From a virus: a DNA stretch of 23,482 nucleotides. Under the pieces are notes generated by a model that was given only the letters and a program-made list of their open reading frames with translations, searched no databases and was not told where the DNA came from. This document shows positions 12,811-18,767 of this stretch, in pieces. Location: positions 1-23,482 of IMG/VR virus record IMGVR_UViG_3300008120_000327. One strand, given 5' to 3'. Made by a program: the position numbers and the translations under genes. Position 1 is the first letter of the stretch. Each line of letters begins with the position of its first letter.

Positions 12811-13293
12811 ATGCCCGAAACTTTGCCTAAGACTTCTATAATTGCCCAATTTTTAGATGAAGGGGAACCATTAGGTACTTTAATGCTAGATGGGACGGAA
12901 TATAAAATCACAGCCCCTGAAGATTTATCTGAAGCCGAATATATTGAATATTTTCAAGCTAGAGCAGAAGCTATGGATGTTTTGCTTCTTGTTTACGGTG
13001 TTGAAAATGAAGATGGAGAACTAATACTTGAAAAAAGTGTAGGTGCTTCAGATTCAGTAAAAAAAGCGAAATTAGAAGCTTTAATGTATAAACCTGCCCG
13101 TCGAATGGTTGAAGCATTGTTAGGAGTACCGGCTGGGACATTTAAACGAAAAAGAAGTAAAACAGTGATGTCATTATACAATCATTGTCAACAACTTTTA
13201 GAAGAAAAACAAACTGTCGAGCCAGTCAACAAAAAACAAAGTGCTGAGGAAGATTTAGAAGTCCCTTTGGATGGGAGAATCGAGCAAGAGTAG
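12811..13293 (+). CDS. Tail assembly chaperone, gpG-like
   Basis: A 160-residue acidic protein: beta-rich start ('GTLMLDGTEYKITAPEDLSEAEYIEYF'), helical middle ('ARRMVEALLGVPAGTFKRKRS') and an acidic, Gln-rich end. Size, charge and the small overlapping gene behind it in the -1 frame fit the lambda G/GT arrangement. A heptamer CCCTTTG at 13263-13269 is in the right phase (C CCT TTG) only 24 bases before the stop, and the -1 frame is open from 13248 to 13604. Frameshifting would give a fusion of about 264 residues, close to lambda gpGT (279). These chaperones coat the tape-measure protein during tail building. In most siphophages the tape-measure gene comes next; here it does not. Confidence 0.6.
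   Translation: MPETLPKTSIIAQFLDEGEPLGTLMLDGTEYKITAPEDLSEAEYIEYFQARAEAMDVLLLVYGVENEDGELILEKSVGASDSVKKAKLEALMYKPARRMVEALLGVPAGTFKRKRSKTVMSLYNHCQQLLEEKQTVEPVNKKQSAEEDLEVPLDGRIEQE
13263..13269 (+). promoter_or_regulatory. Probable -1 ribosomal frameshift site CCCTTTG
   Basis: The heptamer follows the X XXY YYZ rule and is in phase with the 12811 reading frame (codons CCT, TTG). The -1 frame has its last upstream stop at 13245-13247, so only the segment 13248-13290 allows a shift, and this is a canonical site inside it. After the shift the frame reads G-W-E-N-R-A-R and continues to 13604. Confidence 0.6.
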
Positions 13294-13604
13294 TGAGATA
13301 TGTTAACACTCTTATCGATTGTCTACCAATATTCTATAGTTTTGGTATTTCTAGATTAGAACTTTTAAAAATGCGCCATTGGGAAGTTCTAGAAATCATA
13401 TCAGGACACTATAAACATCGTGCTAGGTTAGTGCTTGATTTGACCGATGCTGTAACTTTAGGGGCTGGATGGGGTGATGCCGAATCTAAAGAACAAATGC
13501 AACGTGATTTAGTGGGTAAAGCTGGATTCCCCCGTCGTAAAACGAAAGTACCTAAAAAGTTTACAGGAAAATCTTGGACTTCTGATTTGATGACCGCCAT
13601 TTAA
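13293..13604 (+). CDS. gpT-like part of the tail assembly chaperone (made mainly by -1 frameshift)
   Basis: The frame from 13293 has 103 codons if a GTG overlapping the upstream TAG (TAGTG) is used, but it is also open back to 13248. The sequence 'LLKMRHWEVLEIISGHYKHRARLVLDLTDAVTLGAGWGDAESKEQMQRDL' is a helix-rich, partly basic segment like the T part of G-T fusions. The absence of a separate ribosome binding site and the slippery heptamer upstream favour expression as a G-T fusion over independent initiation. The GTG overlap could still allow some coupled reinitiation. Confidence 0.55.
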   Translation: MRYVNTLIDCLPIFYSFGISRLELLKMRHWEVLEIISGHYKHRARLVLDLTDAVTLGAGWGDAESKEQMQRDLVGKAGFPRRKTKVPKKFTGKSWTSDLMTAI

Positions 13605-13620
13605 TGGGATACAAGTCCCA
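13603..13620 (+). repeat. Short hairpin shared with the left IS200/IS605 remnant
   Basis: TGGGA-TACAAG-TCCCA follows the stop of the T gene. The 13 bases AATGGGATACAAG (13603-13615) are the reverse complement of 468-480 in the left IS200/IS605 remnant. It may be a fragment of such an element or chance. Confidence 0.25.
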
Positions 13621-13661
13621 ACCTTGAAAACAAATAGCCAAATTAAGTATCTCAAAATGGA

Positions 13662-14204
13662 ATGTCTAAACTAATTAAATTAACTAATCCTGAAGAAGTT
13701 CCTGAGTTAATAAAAGAGGCTATTTGTTATTATAGGGGTTGTTATCCTCAATATTCAGATGCTGAAATAGCCAGACGAGTAAATAAAAATCTTGATTGCA
13801 TTAATATAGACGAAAAACTTGTTTTAGATGTTTTAGAATTAGAGCCAGACCGTCTTTTTAAACATAAATTTGGAGGAGCGGAATCTGTAAAATTGGGGAT
13901 ACTTTTAGGGGAACTAAAATTTTCAACTTTACACTCTAGAGTCAAATTTTTAACCGAGATAATGATAATGGGTAAAGAAGGATATGAAGAACAAAAAGCC
14001 ACTAACAGAGGTGATATTGTTACTTTGACAGCTAAAAACCTCAATGCCTCATTAGAAGCACATAAACAATTAGGAATGATTCTCGAAAAAGTTGATTCTC
14101 TGACAGAACGGGAAGAAGAAGTTTTTTTAGAAGTTGATGTTTACCCCCAATTTTTACCGACTACTAACCTTGCTTCTAATGATGAAGACGATGTTTTGAA
14201 CTGA
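13662..14204 (+). CDS. Unknown phage protein, candidate small terminase subunit
   Basis: A 180-residue protein. Residues ~30-45 ('PQYSDAEIARRVNKNLD') look like a helix-turn-helix of the kind found in small terminases. It is followed by a helical region and then an acidic C-terminus ('EREEEVFLEVDVYPQF', 'NDEDDVLN'). 'VTLTAKNLNASLEAHKQLGMILEKVD' resembles the oligomerisation helices of such proteins. Small terminases bind the packaging site and load TerL; the gene lies upstream of terL but is separated from it by phoH, mazG and an IS remnant. The call rests on fold impression and place in the module. It could also be a regulatory DNA-binding protein. Confidence 0.35.
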   Translation: MSKLIKLTNPEEVPELIKEAICYYRGCYPQYSDAEIARRVNKNLDCINIDEKLVLDVLELEPDRLFKHKFGGAESVKLGILLGELKFSTLHSRVKFLTEIMIMGKEGYEEQKATNRGDIVTLTAKNLNASLEAHKQLGMILEKVDSLTEREEEVFLEVDVYPQFLPTTNLASNDEDDVLN

Positions 14205-14253
14205 AAGTAACCACGCCCATTTCAAAAGTAATCCTTTATTTAAAACCTACCAA

Positions 14254-14892
14254 ATGGTCAACATTGCAAAAGGTCTTAAACCCAAGAACCACTCGCAAGC
14301 AAAATTCTTACAGTCCATTCGAGAAAATACCATTACGTTAGGAATTGGTGAAGCAGGGACAGGAAAAACGTTATTAGCCATGTATGCGGCTATTTTAGCT
14401 ATAAATAATCCTGACTCACCTATTGATTCTATTCTTTATGTCAGACCATTTGTTAATGAACCAGATGAACAAGATATTGGGGCTTTACCCGGTGAATACG
14501 AGGAAAAAATTGATTTTTTAGGACTTCCTCTTTGGACTAATTTATCTGAAATTTGTTCCCCTGATGAGCTTAGAAAGTTTAAAACCAGATTAGAAATTTC
14601 ACATATTGGAAAACTTAAAGGGGCATCATTATCTAACACATTTATTATTTTTGATGAAGCAGAAGATGCGACTCAAAGACTTTTTAATTGTGTAATCACG
14701 AGAATATCACACGGGTCAAAACTTGTTATTATTGGCGACCCATCCCAAAGTAGTCTTTATTGCGGAGGCTTTTTTCATGTTGCGGCACATAGATTATTTG
14801 ATACTCCAGATGTAGGGATTGTTTGGTTTCCTAAAGGTTCCTGTGTAAGACACCCTATAATTCCCCATGTATTAAGTGCTTTGGCATCTTAA
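14254..14892 (+). CDS. phoH: PhoH-like ATPase
   Basis: A 212-residue P-loop protein. Walker A is GEAGTGKT at residues 32-39, Walker B is 'IIFDEAEDAT' at 131-140 (family consensus FIILDEAQN.T), and the sensor motif GDPSQSS lies at 161-167. 'LYVRPFVN' (61-68) and 'GALPGEYEEKI' (76-86) match the VRP and 'lPGd..eK' elements of PhoH proteins. The family consists of ATPases linked to RNA metabolism and phosphate starvation and is widespread as an auxiliary gene in phages, especially those of cyanobacteria. The second Walker B position reads AED rather than AQN, a small deviation. The gene is on the plus strand and faces the mazG-like gene; the hairpin that follows serves the opposite strand. Confidence 0.88.
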   Translation: MVNIAKGLKPKNHSQAKFLQSIRENTITLGIGEAGTGKTLLAMYAAILAINNPDSPIDSILYVRPFVNEPDEQDIGALPGEYEEKIDFLGLPLWTNLSEICSPDELRKFKTRLEISHIGKLKGASLSNTFIIFDEAEDATQRLFNCVITRISHGSKLVIIGDPSQSSLYCGGFFHVAAHRLFDTPDVGIVWFPKGSCVRHPIIPHVLSALAS

Positions 14893-14894
14893 TC

Positions 14895-14925
14895 AAAAAA
14901 AAAGTTACCAACTTTTGTTGGCAAC
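14895..14925 (-). terminator. Rho-independent terminator of the MazG-like gene
   Basis: On the minus strand, GTTGCCAA-CAAAAG-TTGGTAAC is followed by nine T. The stem has one mismatch. It lies 30 bases past the stop of the MazG-like gene (14956) and just after the PhoH stop; on the plus strand no T run follows, so it acts on the minus strand. Confidence 0.75.
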
Positions 14926-14955
14926 AGTTCACCGAGCTTAATAAGTTGACAAACC

Positions 14956-15588
14956 TTAACGGAAATCACCGTCTCCCTGAATAGTACCCGCATTTTTGCG
15001 TTTTGTCAACTTATTAGTATTATCGTCCATGACAGTTTTCAAATCACTATTCAAGTCATAGGCTAGTTCGTCAATTATCAAGAACAGAAGGAATAGGTAG
15101 GATTCACAAAAAACCTGTAAAAGAGACAATTCTTGATAATTGGAGTCACCACGAACATATTTTTTGATAAGCCCTGCTAATGTTCCCGACGCAAAATTAA
15201 GAGCCATATAAGTCGTGAAAAAATCAGATTCTTCAAGACTTTTATTAGATTTCGACTCTAAATAATTTTGAGCATTAACTAGAAAAATTTTGACAGAGCG
15301 ATAACCGAGGTGAATACACAAACGAGTCACATAGTAAAGTATATCGCCTAGTTCTAAAAGCAACGTGGTTCGTTCTAAGTCTAAAACACTTTCTTCGACC
15401 TCTAGCGCACCGTCTTGGTGACCAATAAGCAAGGCAAAAGAGTCGTTAGCAAATTCGTTGATTTCACTAATCAAACCGAGAGTAACGTATTCCAGTGATT
15501 TTTCTGAAGGATATACGGCGGTAGTGCTTGTGAACTCCCAGTAAGAAGCTAGAGCATTTACAAATTCATCGGAAATGGATTGACGCAT
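14956..15588 (-). CDS. MazG-like nucleoside triphosphate pyrophosphohydrolase
   Basis: A 210-residue protein with the metal-binding signature of the all-alpha NTP pyrophosphohydrolases: 'GLISEINEFA' (E42-x-x-E45) and 'LLLELGDILYYV' (E79-x-x-D82). The C-terminal 'KLTKRKNAGTIQGDGDFR' matches the usual MazG-like ending (KL..RK..GTI.G.GD.R). These enzymes hydrolyse (d)NTPs or (p)ppGpp-like alarmones. Phage copies are thought to adjust host nucleotide pools during infection. A stretch of ~50 residues between the second motif and the C-terminus is longer than in short family members. The gene runs opposite to the rest of the module and has its own terminator, so it behaves like an independent cassette. 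Codon use is less AT-rich than that of the structural genes. Confidence 0.82.
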   Translation of the reverse strand: MRQSISDEFVNALASYWEFTSTTAVYPSEKSLEYVTLGLISEINEFANDSFALLIGHQDGALEVEESVLDLERTTLLLELGDILYYVTRLCIHLGYRSVKIFLVNAQNYLESKSNKSLEESDFFTTYMALNFASGTLAGLIKKYVRGDSNYQELSLLQVFCESYLFLLFLIIDELAYDLNSDLKTVMDDNTNKLTKRKNAGTIQGDGDFR

Positions 15589-15617
15589 ATCTTGTATTAG
15601 CTAAGATTAAATTATGC

Positions 15618-15783
15618 TTGACATACTCACCGTCCTAAAAGAGCGGTGATTCTTGACACTTCACTGACCGATGCAACCAAAGTAGTCTTACCCAGTCTCC
15701 ATGTCCGTTTAAAGTCTCCCAATGCCCTATGGCGACTATACACCAATTATAACTTAAAGCCGTCCTACTTGTCAAGGAGTTTT
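15618..15783 (-). mobile_element. IS200/IS605 (TnpB-type) end remnant, right copy
   Basis: The end hairpin (CACCGTCC…GAGCGGTG) at 15618-15657 matches the left remnant at 363-406. The minus strand encodes the end of a protein that looks like a TnpB C-terminus. The far end (TTGTCAAGGAGTT, 15770-15782) matches the left copy too. Both remnants are in the same orientation, so they are direct repeats 15.1 kb apart. Confidence 0.65.
15635..15783 (-). pseudogene. C-terminal fragment of a TnpB-family protein
   Basis: Reading the minus strand to the stop at 15635-15637 gives '…AIGHWETLNGHGDWVRLLW', then 'HRSVKCQESPLF'. The 'GHxETLNxxGD' stretch and a 'VKQESP'-type ending leading into the element's right-end hairpin are what I expect of TnpB proteins from IS200/IS605 elements. 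Only ~45 codons remain, with no zinc finger or RuvC motif, so this is a stump. In principle the 3' end of such elements also holds the omega RNA, but no functional nuclease is present here. Confidence 0.5.
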
Positions 15784-15870
15784 TGCAAATCTGTGTTGAA
15801 ACTACCGTTAAGGAAAGTTTCGCCCATTTTTTTTGATGAGAGTTTCGATAAACTTTGAATAGGGTTTTGG

Positions 15871-18726
15871 ATGTTAAAAAAGGATAAAACATTAAAGTTA
15901 TATTTGCACCCAGGTCAACAAACAGTGTTTGTTAGTCCTAAAAGATTTAAAGTATTAGTGAGTTCCCGAAGATACGGTAAATCGAGACTCATGATAACAA
16001 TGATTATTGATAAGGCACTAAATTATAAAGGGGCGTATGATAAAGCATCACCACCAGTAGTTTTATTAGGAATGCCATCTTTAAAACAAGCCAAACAAAT
16101 TCATTGGAATCCTTTAGTAAAATTATTAGAGGGGCATCCTGGAATAGAGAGGATTTATAAATCTGAATGTCGAATTTCATTTAAAGGAAACAAACCAGAT
16201 ATAATTTTAAGGGGTTTAAATGAGGACAATGGGGACAATTGTAGGGGGTTAAAAATTTATTTCGCAGGATTAGATGAAATGCAAGACGTTAAACCTATAG
16301 CATGGACGGAAGTTATTATGCCAGCATTAATTGATACAAAAGGGTCATGTGCTTTATTGACAGGTTGTGTGGCTCCTAACACCTTTGTCTTACCTAGACA
16401 AGGCATGACAGAAATTGTTGAATTTAATCAGGATAGTTGTGCAAAAGAGTATCAACCGCTAAAAGATGTTGAACTTTATGGACTCAATAATGAATTTCAT
16501 AAAGCAGATTCTTTTTTTAATAATGGATATACCGATACCAAAATCATCACATCTTCTTTTGGATTCACTTTAGAAGCTTCTTTAAACCATCCTATTTGGA
16601 CAAAAAATGGCTGGAAAAAAATGGAAGAACTGAAAGAGGGGGACACAGTGGCTATAGCACATGGTATGGACATTTGGGGTACTAAAGACCCTATAGATGG
16701 TTTCAAAATCAAAAGACAATATGTTCCTAAAACAAAAGGTTGGCTACAACCTAATCAAGGCATGACCAAAGATTTTGCTTATTTTCTTGGTCTATGGTTT
16801 TCTCAAGGAACCCACAAAAAACAAAATGGTAAGTATTACATTTCCGTAAAAACTACTACTCAACAAATGAGAGAGTTTCTAGAAAGTGGTAAGATTTTAG
16901 GGGCTATTTTTAAACAAGATGTAGGAAATGTTTGGTCGTATGTAGATAGCGATTTAGTAGAGTTACTAAAGCATATAGGGATGTCCACTGTGAGTCGGAG
17001 AAGAAGAACCTTACCATTATGGTTGTTTCAAGGGCGTAAATCTTGGGCTATCTCTTTTATTCAAGGGTATATGGACATTGCTGGTTCGATTGGTACTACA
17101 GGTAACAGAGTAGCAAAAATTATCCATTTCACTTGTAATAAAACATTAGCTCAACAATTTCAATTGTTACTTTCTAACTTAGGGGTAATTGCAAAAGTAT
17201 TTTTATTGCCACATGACCCAGAAATGGCTCAATTAGAACTAACTGGTTCACATTTTGATACTTATTGTCAATTAATTGGTTTTGGGTCTGATAACAAAAA
17301 AACAAGTAGCCTAGGAGTACAAAAGTTAAACCCTCCCGATGAACCGTTTAATTTTAATGACTATTTTTGGGACACTATAGAATCAATTAGTGACTCTGAA
17401 AATCAGACTTATGATTTTACAGTACCTAACACAAATTCTTTTTGGAGTAACGGGTTTATTAGTCATAATACACCTAAAGGTTATGGAACTTTTTTTCACA
17501 GTTTGTACGAAAATGGTGATAAATACAAAGATTGGGGTGCTTTCCATCGTACAATTTATGACAACCCCTTTATTCCTCGTGAAGAAATTGAACGTATAAA
17601 AGAATCTTTACCAGAAAAAGTATTTAGACAAGAATGTTTGGCTTCTTGGGAAAATTTTGATGGTCAAATTTTTTCTGCCTTATCTACTGACAATATTATT
17701 TCTGATGAGAATTTACCTACTTACTTTGAACAAGTATATTTAGGTGTTGACTGGGGAGATGTCAATCCTGCTTTAGTTGTGGTGGGTAAAATGGGTAACA
17801 CTTACTTTATTATTGATTTCTGGGAAAATCCTAACCCTAATACTGCCATTGAACAACGAGTACACAACGACAAAGCTCTTCAGTTTGTGAGTGAACACAA
17901 TGTGAGCCGTGCATTTGCTGACCCTTCACAACCCGGTCGAATTTTAACTATGAGAAAGTCTGGGATTCCTAAACTTATGGGGGGTTATAACCGTGTTAGT
18001 GAAGGTAATGGTATTGTAAACACTTTACTTTATCAAAAACGCTTAATGATAGCCGAATCTTGCAGAAGGGTTTATGAAGATATGGGAGCATATCATCGGG
18101 CATCCAAAGAAGGATTTATTAAAGAAGAAGTCGCTGAATCTCAACAAGACCATCTTTGTTTTGTGGCTGGCACACAGGTTTTAACAGAAACAGGATGGCA
18201 AAATATAGAAAGCCTGAAAGTTAAAGACAAAGTGTGGTCTTCTAATGGTTTAAAAAATATTACTTTCACTGGTTCCCGATTGGCAGAAACGATAGAAGTT
18301 AAAGATTACAATTCTTCTGCTATTGTGCGCTGTACTCCAGACCACCCCTTTTACACGAATAATGGTTTGATAAGTGCCGAGAACCTTAGTGTTATGAACC
18401 ATTTAAACCATCTTGACCAATCTCAATGGGAGTCACTTATTGGAATTTCTAATTTAACAGATACTCTATGGTCAAGTCCAGCCCTAGAATGTGTAGGTAA
18501 ATGCTCAATAAACCGAGTATATAACATAGAAGTCGAGGAGTCACACAATTACTTCATCAAAATTGGCTCAAACGCAGTCTTAGTCAGTAATTGCGATGCT
18601 TTAAGATATGTGTTAGCAACTTTAGAACACAAAAACATCGAAAACATTATCCCAGAGGGTTCTGTCATTACTACACCAGAAAAACCCGTTACAAAGTCTA
18701 ACTCTTTATTTGCTGGTTTAATTTAA
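15871..18726 (+). CDS. terL: Terminase large subunit with two inteins
   Basis: The precursor has 951 residues; removing the inteins (166-533 and 763-907) leaves a 438-residue terminase, a normal size. The ATPase has a Walker A-like SSRRYGKS (31-38), Walker B 'FAGLDEMQ' (131-138) and the 'TG/TPKGYG' coupling motif, which intein 1 interrupts. The RNase H-like nuclease has 'LGVDWGD' (624-630, Asp627 first metal ligand), 'AFADPS' and the final 'DHL/CDALRY' motif, which intein 2 interrupts. TerL cuts concatemeric DNA and pumps it through the portal. Neither intein breaks the frame, and active enzyme needs both splicing steps. No clear Shine-Dalgarno sequence exists (AGGG at 15861-15864 is weak). 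A terminator-like hairpin separates it from the portal gene. Confidence 0.92.
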   Translation: MLKKDKTLKLYLHPGQQTVFVSPKRFKVLVSSRRYGKSRLMITMIIDKALNYKGAYDKASPPVVLLGMPSLKQAKQIHWNPLVKLLEGHPGIERIYKSECRISFKGNKPDIILRGLNEDNGDNCRGLKIYFAGLDEMQDVKPIAWTEVIMPALIDTKGSCALLTGCVAPNTFVLPRQGMTEIVEFNQDSCAKEYQPLKDVELYGLNNEFHKADSFFNNGYTDTKIITSSFGFTLEASLNHPIWTKNGWKKMEELKEGDTVAIAHGMDIWGTKDPIDGFKIKRQYVPKTKGWLQPNQGMTKDFAYFLGLWFSQGTHKKQNGKYYISVKTTTQQMREFLESGKILGAIFKQDVGNVWSYVDSDLVELLKHIGMSTVSRRRRTLPLWLFQGRKSWAISFIQGYMDIAGSIGTTGNRVAKIIHFTCNKTLAQQFQLLLSNLGVIAKVFLLPHDPEMAQLELTGSHFDTYCQLIGFGSDNKKTSSLGVQKLNPPDEPFNFNDYFWDTIESISDSENQTYDFTVPNTNSFWSNGFISHNTPKGYGTFFHSLYENGDKYKDWGAFHRTIYDNPFIPREEIERIKESLPEKVFRQECLASWENFDGQIFSALSTDNIISDENLPTYFEQVYLGVDWGDVNPALVVVGKMGNTYFIIDFWENPNPNTAIEQRVHNDKALQFVSEHNVSRAFADPSQPGRILTMRKSGIPKLMGGYNRVSEGNGIVNTLLYQKRLMIAESCRRVYEDMGAYHRASKEGFIKEEVAESQQDHLCFVAGTQVLTETGWQNIESLKVKDKVWSSNGLKNITFTGSRLAETIEVKDYNSSAIVRCTPDHPFYTNNGLISAENLSVMNHLNHLDQSQWESLIGISNLTDTLWSSPALECVGKCSINRVYNIEVEESHNYFIKIGSNAVLVSNCDALRYVLATLEHKNIENIIPEGSVITTPEKPVTKSNSLFAGLI
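16366..17469 (+). other. Intein 1 (368 residues) with degenerate LAGLIDADG endonuclease
   Basis: It starts with Cys166 ('CVAPNTFVLPRQG', block A), has a block B 'ASLNHPIWT' with the conserved His, block F 'YDFTVPNTNSFWSNG' and ends in 'ISHN' (penultimate His, terminal Asn533), followed by Thr+1. Splicing residues are therefore intact. The homing endonuclease region shows both LAGLIDADG helices: 'FLGLWFSQG' (305-313) and 'IQGYMDIAG' (397-405). The acidic residue that binds the catalytic metal is Gln312 (CAA) in the first and Ala404 (GCT) in the second, so the endonuclease is expected to be inactive. The insertion lies between Gly and Thr of the ATPase coupling motif TG/TPKG. Confidence 0.9.
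18157..18591 (+). other. Intein 2 (145 residues), mini-intein without endonuclease
   Basis: It starts with Cys763 ('CFVAGTQVLTETGW', block A), has block B 'VRCTPDHPFYT' (T..H present), block F 'RVYNIEVEESHNYF' and ends 'NAVLVSN' with Asn907, followed by Cys+1. The size and spacing are those of a Hint-only mini-intein. The residue before the terminal Asn is Ser906, where most inteins have His. It is inserted into the nuclease motif DHL/CDALRY of TerL, inside the active site. Confidence 0.9.
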
Positions 18727-18737
18727 GCCTAAAATCG

Positions 18738-18765
18738 CCCAACACTCTAGTAGCGTTGGGTTTTT
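18738..18765 (+). terminator. Terminator-like hairpin between terL and the portal gene
   Basis: CCCAAC (18738-18743), 11-base loop, GTTGGG (18755-18760), then TTTTT. It ends two bases before the ATG of the portal gene at 18768. The stem is 6 bp with some extra pairing in the loop (ACT/AGT-like). It has the form of an intrinsic terminator and also covers the place of a ribosome binding site. Confidence 0.65.
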
Positions 18766-18767
18766 AA

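Noticed and set aside
13748-14044. 98-codon minus-strand frame
   Set aside because: Antisense shadow of the 180-residue gene; Ser/Phe/Leu-rich composition, no start signals.
15646-15858. 70-codon plus-strand frame over the right IS remnant
   Set aside because: Overlaps the minus-strand TnpB end and its hairpins; no ribosome binding site, no family resemblance.
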